DNA of 34,816 nucleotides from an uncultured Actinomycetes bacterium. GTDB taxonomy: Bacteria > Actinomycetota > Acidimicrobiia > Acidimicrobiales > Microtrichaceae. Numbering within the stretch: position 1 is the first letter of the stretch; each line of letters opens with the position of its first letter. Positions 1 through 8,278 of the stretch are shown in pieces. The stretch covers positions 1 through 34,816 of the forward strand of contig CAIQNH010000065.1 of the NCBI GenBank assembly GCA_903873135.1, in the 5' to 3' direction. A program made the translations under genes and the position numbers. The notes below the pieces were generated by a model. That model did no database searches. It was not told the origin of the DNA and saw only the letters and a list, made by a program, of their open reading frames with translations.

Positions 1-11
1 GGGGGGTGGAT

Positions 12-2060
12 TCAGGTGGGTGGGGACGGGACCCGGTCGGCCACGTGGTCGAGCGCCTCGGGGTTGGCCAGCGCGCCGGTGTTGCGCACCGGCCGTCCGT
101 TGACCCGGTCGGCCACGGCCAGCTCGGCGAGCTTGTTGGAGCGGGTGCGGGGCAGGTCGTCGACCTGGACCACGACCGCCGGCACGTGCCGGGGTGTGCA
201 GCCGGTCCGGACCCGGTCCCGGATCTCCGCCACCAGCCCGTCGTCGAGCACGACACCAGCGGCGAGTCGCACCAGCAGGACGATGCGCACGTCGTCGTCG
301 ACCTCCTGGCCGAACACGAGCGACTCCTCGACCTGCTCGACCCGCTCCACCTGCCGGTAGATCTCAGCCGTCCCGATGCGCACCCCACCGGGGTTGAGCG
401 TGGTGTCCGACCGACCGTGGATGATCAACCCGCCGTGCTCCGTCCACGCCGCGAAGTCGCCGTGGGTCCACACGTCGTCGAACGCCTCGAAGTAGGCCGA
501 CCGGTAGCGGGGTCCGGGCACGGCGCCGGGGGACTCCGGGTCCTCGTCGCCCCAGAACCGCAGCGGGGTCGACGGGAACGCTCTGGTGCAGACCAGCTCG
601 CCGCGCTCCCCCACCTCAGCCGGGGTCCCGTCCTCACGCCAGACGTCCACCGCCATCCCGAGGGCGGGCCCCTGGATCTCCCCGGACCACACCGGCCGGG
701 TCGGGTCGCCGATGGCGAAGCAACCGCAGAGATCGGTCCCACCGGAGATCGAGGCCAGGTGGAGCCCGTCGGCGCCCACCCCCCCGGCGACGGCGTCCGC
801 CACCCAGTCGAACCCCTCGGGCGAGAGCGGCGAACCGGTGGACGCGAGCGTGCGCAGGCGGCGCAGGTCGACGGTGTCGGCAGGTCGCAGACCACTCGTG
901 CGCACGGCGTCGAGGAACTTGGCCGACACCCCCAGGAACTCGAGCTCCTCGTCCGCGGCGAGCTGCCAGAGCACCTCCGGTCCCGGGTGGAACGGGTTGC
1001 CCTCGAACAGGACCGCCGTCACTCCGGACGCAGGGGCCGACACCAGCCAGTTCCACATCATCCAGCCGCACGTCGTGAAGTAGCAGGCCCGGTCGCCCGC
1101 TCGGAGGTCCAGGTGGAGTCGGTGCTCCTTCAGGTGCTGCAGCAGGACCCCGCCCGTCCGGTGGACGATGCACTTGGGAACCCCGGTCGTGCCCGAGCTG
1201 TAGAGCACGTACCACGGGTGGTCGAACGGGAGCTGCTCGAACTGCAGCGGCTCCGCCGGTGCCGACGAGAGCCACTCGCCCCAGGGGACGGTGCCGGGGA
1301 CCGGGGCCACCGGGTCGCCGGTCTCGCCGGCCACACCGTCGGCGAGGAACCCGACCAGCACGGTCGTCGTGCCCGGGAGGCCGTCCACGACTCGAACCAG
1401 TTCGTCCCGCCGGTCGAAGGACCGGCCGCCGTAGGTGTAGCCGTCGGCCGCGACCACGACGCGCGGCCGCACCTGACCGAACCGGTCCAGCACACCGTCG
1501 GCACCGAAGTCGGGGGACGTCGACGTGAACACCGCACCGATCGACGCAGCGGCCAGCGCCACCACGACGGTCTCGACCACGTTCGGCATCCACGCGGCGA
1601 CCACGTCGCCCCGCCCGACGCCCGAGGCGCGCAGCGCCGCGGCGCACCGGCCGACCAGGATCCGGGCGTCACCCCTGGTCAGCTCACGCCGACCACCGCG
1701 CTCGTCGACCGAGACGAGCAGCACCGACGCAGCGTCGCCCGCCAGGATCTGCTCGGCCACGTTGAGGCGCGCCTCGGGGAACCACGAGGCGCCGGCGATC
1801 GCCGAGCCGCTGGTCCCACCGACACCCGGCACGACGACGGGCCCCGAGACGTCGACGCCGTCCAGGAGCTCCTCGGCGAGCAGCCGCCAGAAGTCCTCGG
1901 GCTCGTCGACGGACCAGCGGTGCAGAGCCGTCGTGTCGGGCAGGTCCCACCCGCTGCGCTCGGCGGCGAGCAGGCGGAAGCGTTCGATCGCCGACGCTCC
2001 GACCCGCGCCGTCGGCGGGGTCCAGAGGGGGGTGCTCGGGGAATCGGACGACTCGGTCAC
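12..2060 (-). CDS. aacS: Acetoacetyl-CoA synthetase
   Basis: Predicted cytosolic AMP-forming ligase (682 aa, near the family's usual 650) that activates acetoacetate to acetoacetyl-CoA for ketone-body or polyhydroxybutyrate turnover. Visible: the family-like N-terminal cap (about 1-110), the STSPDFG segment at 180-186, the P-loop YSSGTTGVPK at 287-296, the GWMMWNW stretch at 332-338 typical of the AacS/acetyl-CoA synthetase branch, and a C-terminal PRTRSNK with the likely catalytic Lys at 643. The GTG start at 2060 is chosen because TAGAGC lies exactly 6 nt upstream, the leaderless pattern seen repeatedly in this window. The gene is divergent from the VOC gene at 2122, and only about 60 bases hold both promoters. 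The stop lies 12 bases from the window edge. Function is assigned from family resemblance; acetoacetate specificity is likely but not proven. Confidence 0.9.
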   Translation of the reverse strand: MTESSDSPSTPLWTPPTARVGASAIERFRLLAAERSGWDLPDTTALHRWSVDEPEDFWRLLAEELLDGVDVSGPVVVPGVGGTSGSAIAGASWFPEARLNVAEQILAGDAASVLLVSVDERGGRRELTRGDARILVGRCAAALRASGVGRGDVVAAWMPNVVETVVVALAAASIGAVFTSTSPDFGADGVLDRFGQVRPRVVVAADGYTYGGRSFDRRDELVRVVDGLPGTTTVLVGFLADGVAGETGDPVAPVPGTVPWGEWLSSAPAEPLQFEQLPFDHPWYVLYSSGTTGVPKCIVHRTGGVLLQHLKEHRLHLDLRAGDRACYFTTCGWMMWNWLVSAPASGVTAVLFEGNPFHPGPEVLWQLAADEELEFLGVSAKFLDAVRTSGLRPADTVDLRRLRTLASTGSPLSPEGFDWVADAVAGGVGADGLHLASISGGTDLCGCFAIGDPTRPVWSGEIQGPALGMAVDVWREDGTPAEVGERGELVCTRAFPSTPLRFWGDEDPESPGAVPGPRYRSAYFEAFDDVWTHGDFAAWTEHGGLIIHGRSDTTLNPGGVRIGTAEIYRQVERVEQVEESLVFGQEVDDDVRIVLLVRLAAGVVLDDGLVAEIRDRVRTGCTPRHVPAVVVQVDDLPRTRSNKLAELAVADRVNGRPVRNTGALANPEALDHVADRVPSPPT

Positions 2061-2066
2061 GCTCAG

Positions 2067-2072
2067 GCTCTA
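2067..2072 (-). promoter_or_regulatory. -10 element of aacS (leaderless)
   Basis: TAGAGC on the minus strand, 6 nt before the GTG at 2060. It matches the TAnnnT-like boxes at the same distance from many other starts here. Transcription would begin at or next to the start codon. No convincing -35 box is seen. Confidence 0.5.
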
Positions 2073-2109
2073 CCACACCCCACGACGAGGCCCTGCGACG
2101 TCACGGACG

Positions 2110-2115
2110 TACCAT
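2110..2115 (+). promoter_or_regulatory. -10 element of VOC gene (leaderless)
   Basis: TACCAT, 6 nt before the GTG start at 2122. No Shine-Dalgarno sequence is present upstream of that start, which fits a leaderless mRNA. Confidence 0.5.
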
Positions 2116-2121
2116 CTCCCG

Positions 2122-2580
2122 GTGCCCGTCCGTCGCCTGAACCACGCCGTCCTCTACGTCAGCGACGCCCAGCGCGCCGCGGCCTTCTACCGGGACGCGC
2201 TCGACATGGAGGTCGCGGCCGACCTGGGGCAGGCGGTGTTCATGTCGCTCCCGGCCAGCGACGCCCACCACGACCTCGGGCTCTTCACCGTCGGAGGGTC
2301 CGAACGGCCCGGCCGGACCGGTCCCGGGCTGTACCACCTGGCCTGGGAGGTCGAGCGCTTCGAGGATCTCGTCGAGCGACGGGCCCGACTCCTCGACCTG
2401 GGCGCGCTCAGCGGCGAGTCCGACCACGGTGCGTCGCTCAGCCTCTACGCGTCGGACCCCGACGGGATCGAGTTCGAGGTCTGCTGGCAGCTCCCGCCCG
2501 AGGAGTGGCCCGACGGTGTGACCACCCGCCGACTCGACTGGCGGGCGGCCACCGAGCGATGGGCCGGTCGACCGGACTGA
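2122..2580 (+). CDS. VOC-fold (glyoxalase/dioxygenase-like) protein, metal-binding type
   Basis: 152-aa protein of the vicinal oxygen chelate superfamily. It opens with RLNHAVLYVSD, the typical first beta strand carrying a metal-ligand His (H8). A second His (H72, in LYHLAWEV) and an acidic ligand near the end (E117, in DPDGIEFEV) complete the usual metal triad of a two-module VOC unit. Such proteins act as glyoxalase-like lyases, extradiol dioxygenases or epimerases; the substrate cannot be read from the sequence. The GTG start is set by the TACCAT box 6 nt upstream and by alignment to the first VOC strand; the frame is open far upstream, but that part is antisense to aacS. It is followed by a second VOC gene, 120 bases away. 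Confidence 0.8.
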   Translation: MPVRRLNHAVLYVSDAQRAAAFYRDALDMEVAADLGQAVFMSLPASDAHHDLGLFTVGGSERPGRTGPGLYHLAWEVERFEDLVERRARLLDLGALSGESDHGASLSLYASDPDGIEFEVCWQLPPEEWPDGVTTRRLDWRAATERWAGRPD

Positions 2581-2602
2581 CCTGAGCGGAACGCCCGACC
2601 GC

Positions 2603-2608
2603 TAGCCT
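2603..2608 (+). promoter_or_regulatory. Possible -10 of the VOC-budA pair
   Basis: TAGCCT lies in the 120-base gap between the two VOC genes. It would give a leader of about 85 nt before the ATG at 2701, which has a GGGGAG ribosome-binding sequence just upstream. This is weak evidence from one box only. Confidence 0.3.
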
Positions 2609-2700
2609 CGCCGTCGGAGCAGCGGACGGACCGAGCGGGCCTGCGGCACGGTGGCGCCAGCGAGCGCACCGCGTCAGCGAACGAGGGGAGATGGGCGTCG

Positions 2701-3063
2701 ATGCGAGTCAACTACGTGGTCCTCTACGTCACCGACGCCGAGGTCTGCCGCCGATTCTGGATCGAGCAGGTGGGCATGGTGGAGAAGCGCCGCCAGGAGG
2801 CGGACGGCTTCTCGGTCGTCCAGGTCGGCTTCGCAGACCAGTCGTTCGCACTCGAACTCGTCCCGCTCGCGATGATGGCCGACAACCCGCACGGCCTCGA
2901 CCTCGCAACCCCGTCGATCGCCCTCCACGCGGACGACCTCGACTCGACGCGGACGCACCTCGTCGAGCGTGGCGTCACAGCGACGGAGATCGGCGAACAC
3001 AGTGGCGTTCGGAGCTTCGCCTTCAGCGACCCCGAGGACCGCTGGTTCGCCGTCACCGGTTGA
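2701..3063 (+). CDS. Small VOC-fold protein lacking the first metal His
   Basis: 120-aa single VOC module. The first strand reads RVNYVVLYVTD, with Asn where metal-dependent relatives carry His. The second half has ALHADDLD and ends with FSDPEDRWFAVTG, the usual terminal strand. The missing first ligand suggests a non-catalytic binding protein, or an enzyme that gets ligands from a partner subunit; that is inference. The ATG at 2701 follows a GAGGGGAG ribosome-binding sequence. An out-of-frame ATG at 2691 overlaps the site and is rejected because it does not give the VOC protein. budA follows after 11 bases, so the two are probably co-transcribed. Confidence 0.75.
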   Translation: MRVNYVVLYVTDAEVCRRFWIEQVGMVEKRRQEADGFSVVQVGFADQSFALELVPLAMMADNPHGLDLATPSIALHADDLDSTRTHLVERGVTATEIGEHSGVRSFAFSDPEDRWFAVTG

Positions 3064-3074
3064 CGAACACGACG

Positions 3075-3938
3075 ATGGCGCGCGACATCATCGACGACCG
3101 CCTGATCGGGGCGCTGCACGTGCGGGCACTGTCGCGTGCCGGCCTGCAGCACGACTCGGTCGACGAGCACGTGGCCGTGCAGGCCGGCACCCTCGCGGCG
3201 CTGATGGAGGGCGGGTACGACGGCGACGCCACGTTGGCCGAGATCCTGAACCTGGGTGACCTCGGGCTCGGCACCGTCCAGCACCTCGACGGCGAGCTGA
3301 TCGTGCTCGACGGCGCCGCGTGGGCCGCTCGTGCCGACGGTCGGGTCGACACGCTCGACGGCTCGGTCCGCACTCCGTTCGCCGTCGTCTGCCGGTTCCG
3401 ACCCACTGCGTCCGTGCACTGCGAGGGACCGTGGACCCTGGTCGAGGTGCAGGACCAGATCGACCGGGTGGCCCGCTCCGGAGCGACGGCGCCGGCCGAC
3501 GCGATCGTCGCAGTTCGGGCGACCGGGAGGTTCACTGACCTCCGACTGCGGAGCGTCGCCCGGCAGCACCCTCCCTACGCCCCGCTGCGCGACGTGGTGG
3601 CGCACCAGACCGAGTGGCACGTCGACTCGGCCGTCGGCACCGTCGTCGGGTTCCGGTTCCCCGACGCGATCGCCGGCGTCGAGGTGCCGGGCCACCACCT
3701 GCACTTCCTCTCCGACGACCGAGCGACCGGGGGTCACGTGATCGACCTCACGATGCTCGACGGCGACGTGCAGGTGCAGACCTGTGACGACCTCCACGTG
3801 GAGTTGCCGGCGGGCGTCTCGCTCGGGACGCCGGGAGCAGTCGACCGCGACGACGTGCAGCGGGTCGAGGGGGGACACGGCGGGCCGGTCGATGCCGCGT
3901 CCGGGGCAGCCACCGACCCTCGCCGACCACCCCGCTAG
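3075..3938 (+). CDS. budA: Alpha-acetolactate decarboxylase
   Basis: 287-aa protein with the acetolactate decarboxylase fold; it converts 2-acetolactate to (R)-acetoin plus CO2. Recognisable family blocks are LAALMEGGYDGDATLAEIL (39-57), GDLGLGTVQHLDGELIVLDG (61-80), RTPFAVV (99-105) and the zinc site in GHHLHFLSDDRATGGHV (206-222). Zinc ligands H208, H210 and H221 keep the spacing known for Bacillus brevis BudA (H194, H196, H207). The ATG at 3075 sits 11 bases after the preceding stop. The last ~30 residues are an Arg/Pro/Gly-rich tail not normally present. No acetolactate synthase or butanediol dehydrogenase gene lies nearby, so the acetolactate source is unknown; it may divert excess branched-chain amino acid precursor. 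The stop overlaps the convergent YibE/F stop. Confidence 0.9.
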   Translation: MARDIIDDRLIGALHVRALSRAGLQHDSVDEHVAVQAGTLAALMEGGYDGDATLAEILNLGDLGLGTVQHLDGELIVLDGAAWAARADGRVDTLDGSVRTPFAVVCRFRPTASVHCEGPWTLVEVQDQIDRVARSGATAPADAIVAVRATGRFTDLRLRSVARQHPPYAPLRDVVAHQTEWHVDSAVGTVVGFRFPDAIAGVEVPGHHLHFLSDDRATGGHVIDLTMLDGDVQVQTCDDLHVELPAGVSLGTPGAVDRDDVQRVEGGHGGPVDAASGAATDPRRPPR

Positions 3939-3942
3939 CGGG
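3931..3942. terminator. 12-bp palindrome holding both convergent stop codons
   Basis: CCCGCTAGCGGG is a perfect palindrome whose central CTAG gives TAG stops to budA (3936-3938) and, on the other strand, to the YibE/F gene (3935-3937). With no loop it is a poor hairpin as DNA or RNA monomer, so termination is uncertain; the geometry is listed because other convergent pairs here show similar repeats. Confidence 0.35.
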
Positions 3943-5323
3943 CCAGGATGTCCGGCTCCGCACCGCGACGCGGCGCCACGAGCCTGGCGGCGAGCAGCGT
4001 CGTCAGCGGCACCGAGGCGACCAGCCCGATCGAGCCGACGAGGGTGCGCACCAGCTCGGTGGCCACGACCTCGGAGGTGAGCACCCGGGACAGCGGGCGG
4101 TCGTACTCCACGAACAACAGCAGCAGGGGCAGCGACGCCCCGGCGTAGGCCAGCGCCAGGGTGTTGACCGTGGAGGCGATGTGGTCACGGCCGATGCGTG
4201 ACCCGGCTCGGAACAGCTCGGTGAAGCCCATGGTCGGGTCGGCCCGACGCAACTCGGCGACCGCCGAGGCCTGGGTGACCGTCATGTCGTCGAGCGCGCC
4301 GAGCGCCCCCAGGATGATCCCGGCGAGCAGGAGCCCACCGAACTCGAGGTCACCGCCGAAGGCCCGGATGTACTGCGCCTCCTCGGAGAGACCCGACAGG
4401 ACCGTCAGCTCGGTGAACACCCACGACAGGATCCCCACCAGCACGAGCGAGGCCAGGGTGCCGAGCAGCGCGACCGTGGTGAGCGGTGTGAACCCGTGGG
4501 CCAGGTAGAGGGCGAGGTACGCCACGAGCGACGCCGCCACGATCGCCACCGGAACCGGCGGCTCACCGCCCACGAGTGCCGGGAGCACGAACACGACGAT
4601 CACCCCGATGCTGGCGAGCAGACCGGCGAGCGCGGCGAACCCGCGGAGACCGCCCTGCACCACGACCAGCGCTGCGAACGCGAGTGCGAGCAGCACGAGC
4701 GGCCACCGGCGCTCGCGCTCGAACGCCTGGGCGTACTGGTACTCGGGGAGCGCGTCCTCGAGGTACGGGACGACGAGCTGGTCCCCGACCCCGACCTCCG
4801 GGTACGGCCCCCAGTCGAAGAGCTCGACCGACCGCTCCTGGCCGGCGTCCGGCCCCTGCTCCAGCCGGAAGGTCACCGTGAGGCACACCCCCTCCTCCGT
4901 CGACGCCCCGGGGTCGACGGACGTCGGTGGGGTCCCACCGGCTCCGTCCGCACCGGACCCGTCGGCTCCGGTTCCGCCGGTGCCACCGGACGGAACCGTT
5001 CCGGGGCACGCGAACGGTTCCACACCGGTGACCGTGGCGTCGAAGTAGCCGTCGGCGACGCCGAGCGATCCGGGCTCCACCTCCCGGTCACCGCCCGGCC
5101 ACCACGCCACCACGCCGACGATGGTCAGGACGAACAGTCCGAGGGCGATCAGGTTGAGTCGACGACGGAGCGACTGGTCGAACCCACCGGAGAGGTCCCG
5201 CAGGTCGTGCGAGTGGCCGTGTCCGGACCCGGTGCGGTCCGGAGCGTGGTCGTGGTCGTGGTCGGCGGAGGGCTCAGGACCGGCCCGGCGCTCCGACCAC
5301 CCCGTCTCGGGATCGTCCTCCAT
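3935..5323 (-). CDS. YibE/F family multi-pass membrane protein
   Basis: 462-aa integral membrane protein of the YibE/F family (function not established). Layout: cytosolic His-rich N-terminus with five HD/HG/HS pairs at 21-39, first membrane helix about 55-75, an extracytoplasmic domain about 80-205 with a Gly/Thr-rich insert at 112-130 and two Cys (106, 147), then about seven more helices to the C-terminus. The conserved core includes the helix containing GALGALDDMTVTQASAV and the STVNTLALAYAGASLPLLLLF segment. The His cluster could bind metal; this is inference. The ATG start at 5323 overlaps the 3' end of the esterase gene by 50 bases, suggesting co-transcription with it. Its stop overlaps the budA stop on the other strand. 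Confidence 0.85.
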   Translation of the reverse strand: MEDDPETGWSERRAGPEPSADHDHDHAPDRTGSGHGHSHDLRDLSGGFDQSLRRRLNLIALGLFVLTIVGVVAWWPGGDREVEPGSLGVADGYFDATVTGVEPFACPGTVPSGGTGGTGADGSGADGAGGTPPTSVDPGASTEEGVCLTVTFRLEQGPDAGQERSVELFDWGPYPEVGVGDQLVVPYLEDALPEYQYAQAFERERRWPLVLLALAFAALVVVQGGLRGFAALAGLLASIGVIVVFVLPALVGGEPPVPVAIVAASLVAYLALYLAHGFTPLTTVALLGTLASLVLVGILSWVFTELTVLSGLSEEAQYIRAFGGDLEFGGLLLAGIILGALGALDDMTVTQASAVAELRRADPTMGFTELFRAGSRIGRDHIASTVNTLALAYAGASLPLLLLFVEYDRPLSRVLTSEVVATELVRTLVGSIGLVASVPLTTLLAARLVAPRRGAEPDILAR

Positions 5324-6611
5324 CGTCGGCCATTGTGGGCCGGTCGACCCCGCCCGGGGACGGACCCCGACCCGTCGCCGTCACCCCGCCACGCTCCTCG
5401 AGCGCTCGTTCGTGGACCCAGGTGAGGAACCGTTCCACGTACTCCACGGTCTGGACGGTCCGCACGCTCGGGAAGATCTCGAAGGCGTGCTGGGCTCCCT
5501 GGAGCTCGGCGTAGACGACCGGGTTGGACGACGAGCGCGACAACGCCGCAGCGAACCGTCGGGCACCACCGACCGGCACGAGCACGTCGGCGTCACCGTG
5601 CAGGAGCATCACCGGCGGGGCGTCCCCGTGGATGCGGTCGATCGGCGAGTACGAGGCCCACCCCTCCGGGTCCTGCTCCGGATGACTCCCCATGACCACC
5701 TGCTCCATGAACCTGAGGAAGGTGTCGAGCTGGTCCTGTCCACGGTCGAGCAGGTCGTAGACGCCGTAGAACGGGACGGCGGCCTGCACCGAGGTGTCGG
5801 CGTCGGCGAAGCCGGGCTGGAACTCCGGGTCGTTCTCCGTGAGCGCCATGAGCGCGCACAGGTGGCCGCCTGCGGAGCCGCCGGTGACGGCGATGAAGTC
5901 CGGGTCGACGCCGAACTCCTCGGCGTGCTCACGCACCCAGGCGAGCGCCGCCTTGCAGTCCACGAGGTGCGAGGGGAACTTCGCGGTGGGGCTGAGTCGG
6001 TACTCGATGTTGAAACCGACCCACCCGAGCGACGCCAGGTGGTTGAGCAGCGGCACTCCCTGCTCGTCCTTGGACCCGACCACCCACGCGCCGCCGTGGA
6101 TCTGGATGATGGCCGGACGGCGCTCCCCCGGTGCCGGAGGGTCGAGCGGCTCGTAGACGTCGAGTCGGAGACGGTGACCGTCCACCTCGCGGTAGACCAG
6201 TCCGCGCACCTTGCGGCGGCGACCGCGGCCGTTCAGCACGGGCAACAGGGCGCCCCGACGGTCGCAGCGGGGCCGCTCGTCGAGGAAGGCGGCCGGCACC
6301 TCGCCGCTGAGGGCTCCGCGCAGCTGCTCGCCCGCCCGGGCTCCGTCGACGATCTCGCGCACCAGCACTGCGGCCGCGGCCCCGGTCAGCCCCACGCCGA
6401 CGGCGTCCGCGACGCCGAGCCGACCGCGTCGGGCCCGCAGTCCGAGCACGGTCCGGACACCCCACCAGCCGAGCCAGACGGGGGCCGCCTCGGTGGTGAG
6501 CCAGGAGGCGAAGAACGACGGGATCGTCAGGACCCGGTTGCTGTGGATCGGGTAGCGGGCGTTGAGGGCCAGGACGAGCCGCACCACGCCCTGACGCAGG
6601 AGGGGGGACAC
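5274..6611 (-). CDS. Alpha/beta hydrolase, LipM/LipO/LipQ-type esterase (HSL family)
   Basis: 445-aa esterase/lipase of the hormone-sensitive-lipase group. Motifs: oxyanion HGGAW at 172-176, nucleophile GGSAGG with Ser246, acid D342 in HGDADVLVP, and His375 in QHAFE. A long N-terminal region with a hydrophobic segment around 66-85 precedes the catalytic domain, as in mycobacterial LipM/LipO/LipQ, so it may be membrane-associated. An upstream GTG at 6734 is possible, but the GTG at 6611 is preferred: TAGCCT lies 7 nt before it, and the longer form would begin with low-complexity residues crossing the promoter region of the divergent gene. A likely role is hydrolysis of short-chain or lipid esters. 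The 3' end overlaps the YibE/F start by 50 bases. Confidence 0.85.
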   Translation of the reverse strand: MSPLLRQGVVRLVLALNARYPIHSNRVLTIPSFFASWLTTEAAPVWLGWWGVRTVLGLRARRGRLGVADAVGVGLTGAAAAVLVREIVDGARAGEQLRGALSGEVPAAFLDERPRCDRRGALLPVLNGRGRRRKVRGLVYREVDGHRLRLDVYEPLDPPAPGERRPAIIQIHGGAWVVGSKDEQGVPLLNHLASLGWVGFNIEYRLSPTAKFPSHLVDCKAALAWVREHAEEFGVDPDFIAVTGGSAGGHLCALMALTENDPEFQPGFADADTSVQAAVPFYGVYDLLDRGQDQLDTFLRFMEQVVMGSHPEQDPEGWASYSPIDRIHGDAPPVMLLHGDADVLVPVGGARRFAAALSRSSSNPVVYAELQGAQHAFEIFPSVRTVQTVEYVERFLTWVHERALEERGGVTATGRGPSPGGVDRPTMADDGGRSRDGVVGAPGRS

Positions 6612-6618
6612 GCCGGTG

Positions 6619-6624
6619 AGGCTA
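6619..6624 (-). promoter_or_regulatory. -10 element of the esterase gene (leaderless)
   Basis: TAGCCT on the minus strand, 7 nt before the GTG at 6611. No ribosome-binding sequence stands in front of that GTG. Confidence 0.45.
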
Positions 6625-6736
6625 GCTGCGGTCGCCCGTCCGGCACCCACGGGCACGGTGGACCCGGAGTGGGGCAGACTTGGGGATCCGCCGGACTCCG
6701 GGTCCGGACGCACGCCACCACGACGGGGAGCCACCC

Positions 6737-8215
6737 ATGGAACGACTCTCGGGCATGGACGCCACGTTCCTGTACCTCGAGACCCCGACCGGCCACATGC
6801 ACGTGGCGATGGTCGGCATCTTCGACGCCGGGACGATGCCGGGGGGCTACTCCTTCCAGCGCATCAAGGACACGATCCGGGAACGCCTGCCCCTGGTGCC
6901 CCCGTTCCGTCGGCGGCTGGTCCGGGTCCCGTTCGACCTCCACCACCCCGTGTGGATCGAGGATCCGCACTTCAACCTCGACTACCACGTCCGCCGCATC
7001 GGCTGCCCGGCACCCGGTGGTCGCCGCGAGCTCGCCGAGGTGGCCGGTCAGATCGTCTCGATCCCACTCGACCGGAACCGGCCCCTCTGGGAGATGTGGA
7101 TCGTCGAGGGGCTCAAGCAGAACCGGATCGGGTTCGTCTGCAAGGTCCACCACGCCGCCATCGACGGAGCCTCCGGCGCCGAGATCATGACCGAGCTGTT
7201 CGACCTGGCACCCGAGGGCCGGGACCTCGCGCTCGATCCGATCGAGCCGGAGCACGTCCCCAACGACCTCGAGCTCGTGTCGTACGCCGCTGCGTCCAAG
7301 GTGCGACTGGCGAGCGACGCGTTCGGGCTCCTCGGTCGGACGGCCCGGTCGATCGCCCGTCTGGTCGGCAACATCCGCAACCCGGCCGTGGGTCACGGCG
7401 CCGTGCCGCTCACCGCGCCGCGCACCCCGTTCAACCAGGCGATCGGCCCGCACCGTACGGTGGCGTTCGCACGGGTGCCGCTCGACACGGTCAAGCAGGT
7501 CAAGACCGCCCTCGACGTCAAGGTGAACGACGTGGTGCTGGCCATCTGCACCGGGACCCTCCGCCGGTACCTCGAGCGGCACGACGCCCTCCCCGACATC
7601 CCGCTGGTGTCGGTCGTCCCCGTGTCGGTGCGGACCGAGGAGGAGGCGAACACCGGCGGCAACAAGGTGTCCGCCATGTTCACCGCCCTCCCGGTCAACG
7701 TCGACGACGTCGGCGAGCGGCTGCGAGCGATCACCGCGAGCACCGAGGGGGCCAAGGAGGACCACAACGCGATCGGCGCCCACATGCTGACCGAGTGGGC
7801 CGAGTGGGCCGCACCACGCACCTTCGGACTGGCCGCCAGGCTCTACTCCTCCATGGGGCTCGCCAGTCAGCACCGCCCCATCCACAACCTGGTGATCTCC
7901 AACGTGCCCGGGCCTCCGTTCCCGCTCTACTTCGCCGGGGCCGAGATGGTGGCCACCTACCCGATGGGCCCGATCATGGACGGCGCCGGGCTCAACATCA
8001 CGGTCCTCAGCTACCGGGACCACGTCGACATCGGCTTCCTGGCCGACGAGGAGCTGGTGGCCGACGTCTGGGACCTGGCCGCCGAGGTGGGTCCCGCGTT
8101 CGACGAGCTGGTCGCGCTCGCCGGCCTGACCGACCCGACCCTGGTGAAGCGTCCCGCTCCGGTGACACCGACCTCCGCCCAGGCCCGGTCCGAGGCGGAC
8201 CCCACCCCCGCCTGA
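6737..8215 (+). CDS. Wax ester synthase / diacylglycerol O-acyltransferase (WS/DGAT)
   Basis: 492-aa acyl-CoA-dependent acyltransferase that makes storage triacylglycerol or wax ester. It opens with the family signature RLSGMDATFLYLETPTGHMH, carries PLWEM at 116-120 and the catalytic HHxxxDG motif as HHAAIDG at 138-144, followed by the C-terminal condensation-like half (NVPGPPFPLYFAGAEM). Length matches the family (about 450-500 aa). The ATG at 6737 has GGGGAG upstream; an in-frame ATG at 6680 is rejected because the family begins at MERLSG and the ribosome-binding site fits 6737. The presence of this gene suggests neutral-lipid storage. The FadD19-like ligase 64 bases downstream has its own promoter-like box but could supply the acyl-CoA. 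Confidence 0.92.
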   Translation: MERLSGMDATFLYLETPTGHMHVAMVGIFDAGTMPGGYSFQRIKDTIRERLPLVPPFRRRLVRVPFDLHHPVWIEDPHFNLDYHVRRIGCPAPGGRRELAEVAGQIVSIPLDRNRPLWEMWIVEGLKQNRIGFVCKVHHAAIDGASGAEIMTELFDLAPEGRDLALDPIEPEHVPNDLELVSYAAASKVRLASDAFGLLGRTARSIARLVGNIRNPAVGHGAVPLTAPRTPFNQAIGPHRTVAFARVPLDTVKQVKTALDVKVNDVVLAICTGTLRRYLERHDALPDIPLVSVVPVSVRTEEEANTGGNKVSAMFTALPVNVDDVGERLRAITASTEGAKEDHNAIGAHMLTEWAEWAAPRTFGLAARLYSSMGLASQHRPIHNLVISNVPGPPFPLYFAGAEMVATYPMGPIMDGAGLNITVLSYRDHVDIGFLADEELVADVWDLAAEVGPAFDELVALAGLTDPTLVKRPAPVTPTSAQARSEADPTPA

Positions 8216-8241
8216 GCGGTCGGCGCCCCCTCTGGGCCCGC

Positions 8242-8257
8242 ACGGGCGCGAGCCCGT
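8242..8257 (+). terminator. Hairpin after the WS/DGAT gene
   Basis: ACGGGC and GCCCGT pair across a GCGA tetraloop, 26 bases after the WS/DGAT stop and just before the next promoter box. There is no T run, which is common in actinobacteria. It is a candidate terminator. Confidence 0.4.
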
Positions 8258-8266
8258 CACCTGTTC

Positions 8267-8272
8267 TAGGTT
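8267..8272 (+). promoter_or_regulatory. -10 element of FadD19-like gene (leaderless)
   Basis: TAGGTT, 6 nt before the GTG at 8279. The preceding bases ACCTGTTCTA (8259-8268) are identical to ten bases of the KstR-like site at 27656-27669, but the other half of that 14-bp palindrome is not conserved here. Confidence 0.5.
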
Positions 8273-8278
8273 TCCGGT

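Noticed and set aside
6-2585. Very long open frame on the plus strand opposite acetoacetyl-CoA synthetase (and similar long antisense frames elsewhere, e.g. 17079-19658, 20238-23603, 24828-27818)
   Set aside because: These are Arg/Pro/Gly/His/Asp-rich translations with no domain signal, caused by the scarcity of stop codons in GC-rich DNA opposite real genes.
5121-7190. 689-aa plus-strand frame across the esterase and WS/DGAT genes
   Set aside because: It crosses two genes with clear catalytic motifs in other frames and has low-complexity composition itself.
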